64,000 nt of DNA, taken from Albifimbria verrucaria (Eukaryota > Ascomycota > Sordariomycetes > Hypocreales > Stachybotryaceae). Numbering within the stretch: position 1 is the first letter of the stretch; each line of letters starts with the position of its first letter. Both the position numbers and the translations under genes were made by a program. Positions 14,838 to 26,323 of the stretch are shown one piece after another. Location of the stretch: the NCBI GenBank assembly GCA_020081605.1, contig JAHREC010000013.1, positions 1,674,001 through 1,738,000 of the forward strand, given 5' to 3'. The notes under the pieces were generated by a model. That model searched no databases. It worked only from the letters and a program-made list of their open reading frames with translations, and was not told the DNA's origin.

Positions 14838-16410
14838 ATGTCCGCCCATGTCGTGGTCATCGCTAGCGACTTGCGCCGAACGACAGTCAAGGTCTCTCCC
14901 GGCACCTACCTGTCTGACGTGTTGCAAGAAGCTTGCAAGAAGCTCAACCTACCCAGCGACAAGTTCCTGGTAAAGTAAGCAGGTCACTCTCGACTCGTAG
15001 CTCTCCAGCTCACGCTAACCAACCCCAAGACACAACCAGAAGCAGGTCGACCTCTCTGTTCCCTTCCGCACCTCCGGTCTAAGCCCCGGCGCAAAGCTCG
15101 AGCTTGTCCAAAAGTCCAAGACTCCTCCGCCGTCCAGGTGGCCCTACAGATCCCTCAACCAGAAGCCAAAGAGATCCCCGGCGGCCGGTTAATACACAAG
15201 TTCCCTTCCGACTTGACGTTATGGCAAGTCCTACGACAGTTCGAAAGCGGCACCGCCAACCAGGGCCGGAACATGAACTTTACCTCTCGAGGCATCGCAC
15301 AGACGGCAGACGGGACGGCGTCGGGCAGTGGACAGCTATTCTACGAGACGCCAGTCCTTAATATCATGGGCAGGAGCTGGCTTCCTTCACCGATTTCCAG
15401 AAGACATTAAGCCAGCTCGGTTACAACTCTGGAAGTGTCTTAATAAGGCTCTCCTTCAAACAGACTGAGCGAACCTTTTTCGACGCTATGTTAGAGATTG
15501 GCCAGTTCTTCAAGGACGAACAGGCGGCTGAACAAGCCATTGCCAAAGAGAAAGAGAAGGAGGAGACGGCACAGCTCGTTGATACATCAATCCCTGACCC
15601 GGTTGAGCCTCTTCCCGAAGTAGCCCCCGCCTCATCGAATGAGGCACAGAACGCTCCGCAGCCTGCCGATGTCAAGGAGAACCAAGCAGAGCCCACAGAT
15701 GCTATGGATATCGATAGCAAGCCATCCCAAGGCCAGGACCCTTACCAGCCCGTGAGCGTGTTCCGAGCCCCGGCCGATGGTACACCTGCAGCTGCGCTCG
15801 CTCCTCCTAATGAAGCAGATTATATGCCCACCATCGCCCATGCCCAATTACACCAGGCCCGTCTGCAGGAGAATTCCAGGAACAGGCGATTACCTTCCGA
15901 TAAGGAGCTCGAGGACAAGGCGGCGGCGGCGCAAGCTAAGATCGCTGCTATCAAATCCGCTTTGATCAAGGTCCGCTTCCCAGACAATACCAGCAGTGAC
16001 TGGGAGATTGGCCCGTCAGAAACTGGCGCTTTCCTCTACGAAGCCGTAAGGCATGTGATGGCGGCTAGCGGCCAAAAGTTTCGCTTGGTACTTCCCGGGG
16101 CAAAATTGTCATCAAGGACGACAACAGCCCTCGAAACCTCTTAATAAGAGATTACAAACTCGCCGGCCGCATATTGGTCAACCTAGTCTGGGACGACGCC
16201 GTACCTGCGCAGGTGAGGAAACAGCCGTTCCTCAAGTCTAGCGTAGCCAAGCACAGCCAAGCTATCAAAGTACCTGAAGTGCCCCAGGTCAGCGAGGATG
16301 TGAAGGACTCTCGTCCAGCTCCTCAACCTCAGACGAACGAGAAGGAAGAGGAGAAGAAGGAGGGTGGTGGAAAGAAGCTACCGAAGTGGCTGAAGTTGGG
16401 AAAGAAATGA
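14838..16410 (+). CDS. TUG/UBX-domain protein (Ubx4/ASPSCR1-like)
   Basis: A probable Cdc48/p97 cofactor. The N-terminal ubiquitin-like TUG domain is clear (VVVIASDLRRTTVKVSPGTY, then HNQKQVDLSVPFR across a 55-nt intron at 14975-15029). A second ubiquitin-like segment covers residues about 100-210 (PSDLTLWQVLRQFESG, SFTDFQKTLSQLGY). A long acidic, Pro/Glu-rich linker follows. The UBX domain comes next (IKVRFPDNTSSDWEIG, FRLVLPG, then KDDNSPRNLLIRDYKLAGR) and a lysine-rich tail ends the protein (KLPKWLKLGKK). The start ATG at 14838 has a good CACCATG context. Single-base deletions break the frame at about 15124, 15373 and 16097-16100, each repaired by one base. Membrane-traffic or ER-degradation roles are known for relatives; which applies here is unknown. 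Confidence 0.85.
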
Positions 16411-16860
16411 AGGATGAATCATGTTGAAGCACATGTGTAGCATGGTGTATAAACGCTGATGGCTTGGGCAAGAGTCACGACGTCGTTCACTAAGTAGATA
16501 CAGTCTGCTTAAGACTTAGCTGGGTGGGATGGCACATGCACGGTGTCTGGAGTATCTATGGTATTATGATGGCATTTTTGGATGAGAGCATGGCACAGCC
16601 TGTGAGCATACACGCAAGAGCCGCGATGCGACAGGTTTCCACACTGAGATGAGACGAGGCTTATAGAAGACAAGGTGGTGTTCAATCGAAGTTTGGTATT
16701 CCCGGAAAGCTGCGTGGCTGTTTCCCAGCCATCAAAATCATCACAGCCGTCAAATCGTGATCACGCCAATCCATGCGAAACCCATGTGTGCCAGAAACCC
16801 TGTTCAAATTTTTCTTTTCTTGCTATGTCAAAAGCACAAGTCCCTTTCCTCTCGACCACC
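16411..16860. other. Convergent 3' flanks, no gene
   Basis: The region between the TUG-like (+) and eL36 (-) stop codons shows no gene. Confidence 0.5.
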
Positions 16861-17543
16861 TTAGTGGGCAGTACGACGAGACTCAGCGATGACGCGCTGG
16901 AGCTCGTCGACCTTCTTCTTGGCACGGCCGAAGGTACCGAGCTGTGATGTGCGGTTAGCATATGTGTTGGAGTAAGCAGGTGACTCGAACTTGGTGGACG
17001 TACTCTCTTCTTGGCGAGCTTACGGGCACGCTTGTCCTTGCTGTTACGCAGCAACTCAATGACACGGCGCTCGTAGGGGGCAAGGCTGTAGTAGAAACGT
17101 TAGCATCTGTATAATCATGTTGACAACTGAAGATTCGATTCTTCCACGTCGCACGCTTTTCTGTGAAGCACTCCTAGGCTCCTTCATCCACCAGGAGCAG
17201 CCCCATGGTGTAACAAGACAACCCAGTTGCGTTTCCATCCAAGCCATGCGACCCCATCCCCATACCCAAATTCCAATGAAAAATTTCGACTTACCCAGCA
17301 ACCTCCTTGACGACCTCACGGACGAAAGCGGTGCGCTTGCTCAGGTGGCCCTTGGTGCGGGAGACGCGGGGCTTAGAGACGCGGGCGGTGGTTTTCTATA
17401 TCGACAAAAAGCGAACGGTCAGCGTCCATCGTCTGCTAAAGTGCGGCGGAGCAGAGATCCTCCACGAGGTGAGATCGTGACACGTACGTGGCCGTGGTTC
17501 AGGCCAACGGCGAGGCCGCTGCGGGCGGTAGCTTCCTGGCCAT
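16861..17543 (-). CDS. 60S ribosomal protein eL36
   Basis: A small basic protein of the large ribosomal subunit, about 105 residues. There are four exons, beginning at 17543 (ATG), 17395, 17085 and about 16940, with introns ending in AG and donors GTACGT, GTAAGT and GTACGT. The sequence reads [22 protein letters not shown], then [40 protein letters not shown] and a short AESRRTAH ending. This is the standard eL36 pattern. Just after the start codon one C appears missing (17538-17539): ATG GCC CAG restores the [11 protein letters not shown]-terminus, whereas the raw frame does not. Multiple introns in a short ribosomal gene are normal in fungi. Confidence 0.9.
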
Positions 17544-18664
17544 TGTTGTGCTGGCTGTTGGGGGTTAGTCGACAGGTGGTGATGGTCGAGTAGGAATTGG
17601 CGGGAAGCGAAATTTCGACGGAGGTTTTGGGCGACAGTCGCCAACCCACCGAAAAAAATTCTGGGTTTGTGGGTCACGTGCAGGAGGGTAAACTTCCAGC
17701 CACGCATCCTTCGTGGCTGGGCTGGTTTTTCTTGTGAAAGTGAGGCGCAGGTCGGAGAATAAGGTACCCGGTGGATACTCGGTACCTGCATGCAACAAGG
17801 TACAGGCACAGTTAAGGTTCTTGACTTCTGCCCTTCAATAGCATCTACCGCTAACGAGGGTCGAAGGACGATACTAGTCAGTCAAGATTCCAATTGCCAA
17901 GCACAACAATGACAATTTTTCACCAATATTTACCATGGACCTTGATGGATCTGGGACTCTCGTTTCGATCTCAACGATGAGCGCTGATACCAGAGGCAGC
18001 TCTTCCCCGACCTCGCTCATAGACATGCTTCGCCGTATTCATCACAGCTCATCAATAACCTATCAATGCAACTGAATCACAGTCCCTGAAAACACTGCGC
18101 TCCTGGGCCGTCGGCTGAGATCCGCCAAGCCGGTGGATCCGGTCGGTCCTCCGTCAAGGACGTGGCATAAACGCCTACTGTACGGGTCCCCTTGCAGCTT
18201 GCCAATCGTAATGTATCCGTGGAACGGCACCCAAGACATCCACGTACTGTAGGGGCCACAAAGCCATCGCCTCTCTGACCACGCCGTCTCACAGGTTTCC
18301 GCCTTAGCGCTACCACGTCCACGTCAAAAGTCCGTGGGCCAGGGCGGCGCAGTGAGCCCGTGGACGGCTATTCCCAGGGATCGCCCTGGGGATCTGCATC
18401 CAATGTTCTTGTTACGTCCTACGGCAGTAGCACCGTCATGTATTCCGTTCCGCCCGCCTCAAGGGCATTCATCCGTCAGGAGAACAAGCACGGTACCACG
18501 TCACCGGCCCACGTGAAGGATTGTGTAGCTGCAACGGTTGGATGTTGCCTTCCTTAAGTGCTGTTTTTCCTGACTGTACATATTAAACCAACGCTGCTCT
18601 TCCGTTTGTCTTGAACTCTTGAGCCCAAACATTTCCTCACCCAACATCAGAACTACAGCCCAAA
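17544..18664. promoter_or_regulatory. Spacer between divergent genes
   Basis: This holds the 5' regions of eL36 (-) and the secreted protein gene (+). GGTACC cores sit at 17763-17790. No gene is supported. Confidence 0.5.
17761..17806. promoter_or_regulatory. GGTACC motif group upstream of eL36
   Basis: Two GGTACC cores plus a GGTACA lie within 46 nt, about 220-260 nt upstream of the eL36 start on the other strand. Confidence 0.4.
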
Positions 18665-19262
18665 ATGCATTTCAGTCTCGTCGGTTTGGTCGCGCTGCCT
18701 GGCGCACTGTCTGCCGCAATCAGTGCCCTGGCCTACAATCCTCCCATGGGACTTCGGACCATGGCGGCAGAGGCTGGCTGCAACTTCCCCAACGACTTTC
18801 AGATCAGCAAGTTCACGGCTAAGTCCAACGACACCGGAGCGACGCTACAGTCATTCAACTTCACCTTCTTCGAGGACAACAACGACGTAAGGACGTTCTG
18901 TCAATTCAACTCGAGTTCGGTATCGACAACGCCTGCTGGCCTTGAGCCCAGATATGCTTGCGAGAACCGCGACATCAAGTTCATCTGGGAGGATGACAAG
19001 AAGAAGCTCTGGATGATCCAGAGGCTGTGTCCTGGAGCCGACGGGTGAGTACCATTTGAATCACACATGGATCTGTAGAGATCAACTCTAACGCCTCGAT
19101 AGAATTCCCGACTACCAAGTCTCGGGCGTTCTAAACCTGCCGCTGGTATGCAACGGCACGAACGGCGCATGCTCCGGCAACGCGACCGAATACACCGCTC
19201 TGTACACGAGCCTCAACCCGGTGACGGACCCAACCAGGCGCATGGCGACGCTCGTTAGGTAA
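18665..19262 (+). CDS. Small secreted Cys-containing protein, unrecognised
   Basis: Two exons (18665-19044 and 19103-19262) with a 58-nt intron encode about 179 residues. The N-terminus (MHFSLVGLVALPGALSAAIS) is a typical signal peptide. The mature part has six Cys and several N-X-S/T sites (NDT, NFT, NSS, NGT, NAT), as in secreted glycoproteins. No catalytic motif was recognised. The size, signal peptide and even Cys count fit the broad group of fungal small secreted proteins, some of which act as effectors, but no such role is shown here. It is one of the few genes in this window whose frame is intact without repair. Confidence 0.75.
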
Positions 19263-19882
19263 AGGGTCTTTGCTGAGCAGGACAAGCATGACTTTGTACG
19301 ATGGAGAAATGAGATACCCGTTGCAGTTGGGGTAGATGCATAGACGCAAAGTCCATGGCTCCGCTGGGAGCTGGTTAGTCTTGTCATCTCATTAGATAAA
19401 TGAAAAGAACTGTTTCGTTACGATTCACCATCATGGTGTTTGAATTAAATGACATGTCAATGGCTGAGGCAGCGTAGTCCAAGCCTTGGTTACGGAAAAT
19501 AGCCAAGGCCAAGGAATATCCGGGGTGCAGGGTTTAAGCCACCATTGATGGCCCAATGCGGACGCCAGGTACTGCCAGTGGCCCCTCCGCTCCCATCATA
19601 TGACCTCAACCATCCTCAACCAAATCATCCCCAGCGAGACTCCTGCACCATGCTTCTGCCTACCACTGAAACATGTCCCAAATGTCCGGCAAGCCCTCTG
19701 TCATCATGCGTTGACTCGGTCGAGGCGTTTTGAACACCGCTCCCGTGACTCCGCCCTTGGTCAATGTGCACGAGAGGCATACCTAAATCGTTGACGTGAA
19801 TCGTCCTTATATATCATGAACAGCCGCTGAGCCTTCATCTGCCGGCTCATTCGCTCACCTGTCCAAGAAATCTTTGCCCAGA
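19263..19882. other. Lipase 5' region, no gene
   Basis: This 620-nt spacer between two secreted-protein genes has no ORF I can support. A TATATAT-like stretch lies near 19810, about 70 nt before the lipase start. Confidence 0.4.
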
Positions 19883-21042
19883 ATGTGGCGCGTCCTTGGA
19901 CTCACCATTATTGAATTGCTCGCTCTGAGCGGCGTCCCGGCTCTTGCTTCCTCCGCCGTCCAGCAACCCCTTGATGGGCACTCAGCCGTCAAATCAATCT
20001 CGACTCCTCTGTTTGCGGACCTCGAGCGCCTGTCCAGACTAGTAGACATAACATACTGTATTAGCACTACTGGTCTCAGCAAGCCGTTCAAGTGCATCTC
20101 TCGCTGCAGCGAGTTCCTACACTCTCACTCGTCACTACCTGGAACACAGGGACGCTGCTGAGCGACAGCTGTGGCTACATTGCCGTAGATCACAGCACGT
20201 CTGCTAATGGCCATGGGTCTATAATTGTCGCTTTCGAGGCACATATAGCATCTCCAACACCATCATCGATCTCAGTACCATTCCTCAGGCATATGTACCG
20301 TACCCTTCCCCGACAATGGAGGGAAACCACCGAAGAACCCAGCACGAACATGCAACAACTGCACCGCACATATGGGCTTCTTAGAGTCGTGGAGAGAATC
20401 CAGAGAGCTAGTTATGCCACAGCTCAAGTCGCTAAAGGCCATGTACCCGGACTATTCTATCCAGCTCATCGGCCATAGCCTCGGAGGTGCCGTTGCCTGT
20501 CTTGCGGCATTGGAGATGAAGCTATCGCTTGGTTGGGATGACGTTGTTGCCACGACGTTCGGCGAACCACGGGTTGGCAACCCAAATTTCAATAGCTATC
20601 TAGACGAAGCCTTCGGCCTTGAGGATGGCGATCCTGAGCAGCGCACATACCGGCGCGTCACACACATAGACGACCCTGTGCCATTGCTGCCCCCACTTGA
20701 AATGGGATACACATCTCACGCTGGGGAGATACACATTGTCAAGAAGGATCTCCCACCTTCAGAAGATGATATTCGGTTCTGCGTGGAGACGCGGACCCAG
20801 CGTGCAGCGCTGGAGGTGACGGCGATACCCGAAATATTTTGGAACGCCTTCCTCACCCTGGTGAATCCGGGATGGTGTCGGATGAGGAATTGTCAAGTCT
20901 TGGTCTTCCGACACGGCTGAAGCTATGGCAACTATTCTTTGCCCATCGTGATTATTTCTGGAGGCTAGGCGTCTGCCTACCTGGAGGCGATCCAGCCAAT
21001 TGGGGACGAAAACCCGAAGACTTCAAGCCCGATGAGCTTTGA
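19883..21042 (+). CDS. Secreted class 3 lipase (alpha/beta hydrolase)
   Basis: An extracellular triacylglycerol lipase or feruloyl-esterase-like enzyme. The N-terminus (MWRVLGLTIIELLALSGVPA) is a signal peptide. The core follows: SGYIAV-like strand, VAFRGTYSISNTIIDL (oxyanion region), GHSLGGAVA with the nucleophilic Ser (near residue 200), TFGEPRVGN, and HIDDPVPLLPP with the catalytic Asp. A Cys-rich segment and a C-terminal CLPGG follow. The raw frame is broken at 20116, 20235, 20308-20311 and 20785. Adding one C, C, C and G respectively yields one uninterrupted protein of about 387 residues with no intron. Ser and Asp motifs intact in the repaired frame argue for an active enzyme. Substrate cannot be told from sequence. 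Confidence 0.87.
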
Positions 21043-23521
21043 GATGTCGATTAATAAGATTATGTTGTATGATAGAATGAGCAGTTGTATAGGTATACAT
21101 AGGGGTGGTGGACTAAGCGAGACGCATAGCAAGTTCGTTTCTACCTAGTTTTACATCATTTAATACACAATTCAAACCTCAACGGATCAACAAATACAGG
21201 ACGTCCTGGCTAATGGTAAATCAAGTCACTGAGGCAGGAGGTTGCGAGGTTGTGAATGGTCCTGCGGCTGAGCCAGCAAGTCCGTGCAGAAACGACATAT
21301 CTTCCAATCAAGACGAATCGTTCCCACGCAGTATGTTTATAGGCCAACTATGGCAGGGAAAGGAGATTGTTGTCGTGCGCTAGGCCAGCCGACCCTGCGA
21401 GAAGCTTGGCTGGGTTCAGGACGATTGGTTGCCAATCACAACAGATGAACCAAGAAACGAGTGTTTCCCATGTGGAACCCGTCAGGCATGGCTGTCTCCA
21501 CGTGAGCAACGGAAATTTGCAGAGGCCCTGTGAGAGTATGGTCAGATGGAAGATGCGACGACTATTGATAATTGGGCGATAAGCCTCTCGCAGAAGAGAG
21601 CGAATAGTACGGAGTTGGGGCGATGAGGGTGTTGACGTGAGTGAGTCACTGTCCAAATAAACATGCGCGCATGATCTTGATTGGTGAGCTGCTATTTCCG
21701 CCCAACACATGGAAGTCCAAGAGTCATAGAACCTGTTTTCTCCCCTATTCTGAGAGGCCTATGATTCCGTGTGTTTACGATGGACATGAATCATGCTATG
21801 GCAACCGGAGTCGACCGCCAGGAGGGTGCCATCTCGAATGGTAGAGCAGTAGATGGCCCGGCAGAATTTCAAGAAAGCAGAACCCTATCAATGGCCTAGG
21901 AGATGCTACAGGATTCGTTTGCCAAGTAAGCAATTGGCTGGCCATACTCTAAAGGTCAAACTCCAGCGCAGCGAGGTTCTCAAATGGCATGTGGCATATC
22001 ACTCGCCTTTTCTCACAATATAGTCCACCAATGGCCTTGGGCTTGCACACGGAGTTATGTTTCAATAAATAAGAGTACTGCTTGTTTACCAGTCTCCAAT
22101 AATCGGTCGAGCACAGCAGTAGTTAGGTAGGTAGACATTTGTCTTCAGAGGTTAGGCAATCACGATCAGATTTGAGGCAGCAGCAAGACCGAGTCGCATT
22201 GTGAGTAGACGCTCCCACACAAACTCGCCACGGGAATCGTCGAATGTTCGCCGAGCTTGCCGTAACAACTGAAGGGGTTAGGTATAAGCTTGGATGGGGT
22301 TAGAGTGTCACCGGTGATATATCGGTGAGCTGCCACGCACTCTATTGAACCTTCATGCTGGGTATGTTGCGACTTCAAACCCGGTCACCCCACCAATGTC
22401 AGCGCCAGCACATCTAGCGAGGGATATAGCATGAGTGAGCCAATGCTACAGTTTTCATATCAGTCATATATCGTCTTGTACGTGAAGAGTAAACCGAAGC
22501 CTCACAGCCTCAGAAACTACAAGCTACTGTTGTTGTTTTTGTTGTTTGTTGTGATTGCTGCGGAGGCGGTGGCGGAGCCGTCAGTGGGCGGCAATGCGTT
22601 GGCCAAAATGAGCGGGGAAAAGAAGCCGAGAGAACAGGCGGATCCGTGGTCCAGTTCCGACTTGGGCATGCGTCTCGTCTGCTGGCCATCGACTATCTCA
22701 CCTCTAGACGCGCACTAGCCGCCGATGCCAGCCCTGCCATGTTGTGTCCCAGAGAATTGCTCTCTGTGTGATAGGCCTCGGCGGTTGGGCTGCGTCCTTC
22801 CGTGGTAGGCAGATGCTGTGGCCAACGGAAGCACGCGAGCAGGTCATTTTTCTTTTCTCGAGGGCTTTGATTGTGTGGTCGTCAAGCGAATCCCGGCTCG
22901 GTTCCTATTCAGCGCTTGAGCACCTGCAGGCATCAGAGAGCTAGTGGCGGCAAGTGTGAACCCAACCACGGCCTCCGAGTAACAGCCAGGTACTAACGTT
23001 ATGTATTACAGGATGCAGGTGCAAAGACGTTTCTGCTGTTGCACAGAAGAAGACGTCGCCGAGGGCGCCTGGTGCTTGTTATACCTACGACCTTGTCCTC
23101 GTGGCATCGTGGTACCCAGGCGCAGCAGCCCCGGTCCTTAGCACGGAGTGTGGACAGCGAGCGATCTCCCGCAAGATCTAGACCGGACCTTGCCATCCCA
23201 ATGTCACAAGGGCTTGCCGTATCGGTGGGTCGTCTCGTGTGTGAAGGAGTGGGCTCGGAGGAAACCAGCAGACCAGGAGCCAGTCGAGGTACAAGTGCGC
23301 CCGTGGCACTCGAAACAAGAGGGTGAGGGAAGATCTGCACCAGGTGCGCTTCGAGAGAAGAGAGGAGGCCAGGATGACGTGGAAATGCCTAAAGAGCACG
23401 CATTGCTTTTGGCATGGCCTCCGGAAAGGTTCGCATGAGGCGAGGTAAGGCAATGCATTCCAGAATCAGGCACCGAACAATTCAAGGTTGAGTTGAGTTG
23501 ACCTACTCTGTACTCTGTGCT

Positions 23522-23680
23522 GGGTACCATAGCAGGTAGGTACCTACTAGGTAGGTAGGTAAGGTAGGTAGGTAGGTACTTACTTGCCCAAGTAGCAATC
23601 TGTACCAGAGGCAGGTTCACTTGGTAGGAGGTGTAGGCCTACTACCCAAAGTAGGTAGTTACCTTTAGGCCAGGTATCGA
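23522..23680. repeat. TAGG tetranucleotide array with GGTACC cores
   Basis: Imperfect tandem TAGG copies (densest at 23535-23580), flanked by GGTACC and GTTACC variants, followed by further AAGTAGG copies to 23660. Confidence 0.8.
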
Positions 23681-24555
23681 CGGTCTGACCATGTCCAGCT
23701 TCAGGATGTCCACTGCCGAGAACGCGCGTCCAGAAGCCGTTTATCGATTTGAGCAGCCTATGCACTGCCAGGAATGATTCCTAAAAATTATTCTTCAAGG
23801 TGCAGCAAGATATTTTCTACTCTATCAAGCAAGGCTCATACAACAGGGTGGGGTACTTTGGTTCCCAAGCACAGTAGTAGTAGCCCCAAGCATGTGTGTC
23901 CATGTCCATGTCCATTTAGGGACAGGTACCTTGGTACCACCCTATCGTTCCCGGTTTGCCTCAGCGCCTTGGGTAGAGGTATGTAGGAGGTAGGTAGACA
24001 AACGCAAACCATCGACAACCAGGTGGTTGCTAAAAGACTCACATGTCAGTTGGACTCCGGGATATTTATCTCATGTCATGTTTTCGTCGGGCGTCTTTCG
24101 TAGTAATCACGTTGAGGCGCCCCCTTGTGCTCAGTCACGAGTACTGCGCCATCACATCCTCGAGGCTTACTTCAATGTACATGGCTCCAGCTCCAGCAAG
24201 ATATGAGGCTCCAGTGCTAGTACGTGGGCCTTGGTCGAGAGCTTCATCAGCTCATGTACCCAGGATCAGAACCTAGAAGAGAGAAGGGGAAAGACGAGGA
24301 AAAAATCAGAAAGGGGCCTTGCCTGACTAAGGTGCGGTCAAGCACAGCACTGCGCTGCACTGCGCAGCACAAGGCAAAAGCGGAGGACCCTCTAAGGTGC
24401 TGTGCTGGCTGAGCGGAAAGCAGAACCTCACTTAGGACTCACCTCCACTGGCAGCAGCATAGGCGGGGCCCGCCTCCCCGAACTGGCTCCTCTTCTTGCC
24501 CCCCTCCCTTCCCTTCCCTTCCCTTGTCGTGTCGTCCCTTTTCCTTCCCACTAGA

Positions 24556-24750
24556 GAGGTACCTACCAGCTGTCCCAGCTATTTCTTACCTTACCTTACC
24601 TTGCCTTTGCCTTGCTGTGCTTTGCTCTGCCTTGCCTTGCCTTGCCCACCTTGCCTTACAGGTACGGGTACACCTCACCTCACCCCCAGGAGGCCCGCTA
24701 CCTTACCTGTAACCGTCCCAGGAGCCCCCAGAAAGGTACCTACCTACCAG
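24556..24750. promoter_or_regulatory. GGTACC/CCTTA motif group upstream of 14-3-3
   Basis: GGTACCTACC occurs at 24559 and again at 24735, with CCTTACC/CCTTGCC repeats between, 220-420 nt before the 14-3-3 start codon. A pyrimidine-rich 5' leader follows. Confidence 0.4.
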
Positions 24751-24973
24751 CGAGCAGCCATCCCACGTTCACACCCCCTCCTCGCCCAAAAAGTAGCCGT
24801 GAAAAAACCAAAATATAAACACCATCCCCCAATTCCCAGCGCCTCATCCCGCGTCATCCACAACCTCCCACCTCGCCCACTTCGAGTCCCCTTAACCCAC
24901 GACCGCTTCCGCCTTTTCCACAACCACCAACCCGCAACTCTCCTGATCCTACGTCTTTTCGAATCTCTACACC

Positions 24974-26323
24974 ATGGCTAACGAGGTACGCTATCCCAGC
25001 CCGCTTCCCTTTTCCTGCTTCCCGGGCTCTGTGCACTATCGCTCGGCTGCCTTTGAGCCCAGCTGTGCCCAGCCCATGTAACCCCTCAGACGAACAAACG
25101 GCCAATTTCGCAGCGCACTTCACCACTCACCCGCCTGCGGAAATCCTTCCCTGCCTTGTCCCGTTTGCTCGCCTCCGTCGGCTCTCCTTTACTCTGTCAT
25201 TTTTCTCATGCTTCCTGAATCCAACGGGCTTTGCTAACGTGTTTGTCTGCTCTAGCGTGAAAGGTTTGTGCACATGCAGGCTCCTCGACCCCACCGATCC
25301 CGCTCTTTCAGACTGATGTTGACCGATGCACCAACAGCAACACTTTCCTGGCTCGCCTCTGCGAGCAGGCCGAGCGCTACGATGAGATGGTCACCTACAT
25401 GAAGAAGGTGGCTGAGGTTGGCGGTGAGCTGACCGTCGATGAGCGCAACCTCCTCAGCGTTGCCTACAAGAACGTCGTCGGCACCCGCCGTGCCTCGTGG
25501 CGCATCATTTCCTCCATCGAGCAGAAGGAGGAGTCTAAGGGCTCTGACAAGCACGTTTCCACCATCAAGGAGTACCGCAACAAGATCGAGGCCGAGCTCG
25601 AGAAGGTCTGCCAGGATGTCCTCGACGTCCTGGACCAGAGCCTTATCCCCAACGCTGCCACCGGCGAGTCCAAGGTCTTCTACCACAAGATGTACGTTTT
25701 CCGAAATAGCCCGCCGTTCCTCGGCAGCTGCCCGCCTTTTTGACTTTCTTCGTTCTTTCTTTTTCCAACAATCCCACTAATCGTTGTGCCAACTTGCAGG
25801 AAGGGTGACTACCACCGTTATCTCGCCGAGTTCGCCTCTGGCGAGAAGCGCAAGGTCGCTGCCACCGCTGCCCACGAGGCCTACAAGGTAAGCCCAGGCT
25901 TCTATCCTGCATCCCACCGTTTCTAGATGGCTAATTTCACGTCCTCTCGTAAAGAGCGCTACCGACGTCGCCCAGACTGAGCTGACGCCTACTCACCCCA
26001 TCCGCCTTGGTCTGGCCCTGAACTTCTCCGTCTTCTACTACGAGATCTTGAACTCGCCCGACCGTGCTTGCCACCTCGCCAAGCAGGCTTTCGATGATGC
26101 CATTGCCGAGCTCGACTCCTTGTCCGAGGAGTCTTACCGCGACAGCACTCTCATCATGCAGCTTCTCCGCGACAACCTGACCCTGTGGACCTCGTCCGAC
26201 AGCGGTGAGGCCGAGGGTGCCGCTGCTGCTGAGGCCCCCAAGGCCGCGCCCGCCGAGGGTGCTGAGGCTCCCAAGGCTGAGGAGCCCAAGGCCGAGGAGC
26301 CCGCTCCCGCTGCTGCCTCTTAA
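24974..26323 (+). CDS. 14-3-3 protein
   Basis: A dimeric phosphoserine/phosphothreonine-binding adaptor of the cytosol and nucleus. There are five exons: 24974-24985 (only MANE), 25256-25263 (8-nt microexon), 25338-25691, 25800-25887 and 25955-26323. The tiny first exons are needed to rebuild the conserved [17 protein letters not shown] start. Family motifs are [28 protein letters not shown], the phosphopeptide-groove Lys/Arg/Arg/Tyr set ([18 protein letters not shown]) and [13 protein letters not shown]. The final signature is DNLTLWTS. The C-terminal tail is an unusually long Ala/Glu/Pro/Lys low-complexity stretch of about 35 residues with repeated APKA and EEPK units. No frame repair was needed in this gene. 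Confidence 0.96.

Larger units (their letters stand above)
21043..24973. other. 3.9 kb gene-poor, repeat-bearing spacer
   Basis: No ORF here has a family motif or splice logic. The right half holds TAGG-type repeats (23522-23680), GGTACC cores and CCTTG/CCTTA tracts (24590-24660), leading to the 14-3-3 promoter. Confidence 0.5.

Noticed and set aside
22431..22718. 95-residue ORF with a hydrophobic stretch
   Set aside because: No homolog recognised, no promoter or splice support; the hydrophobic run comes from a TTG/TTT-rich repeat.
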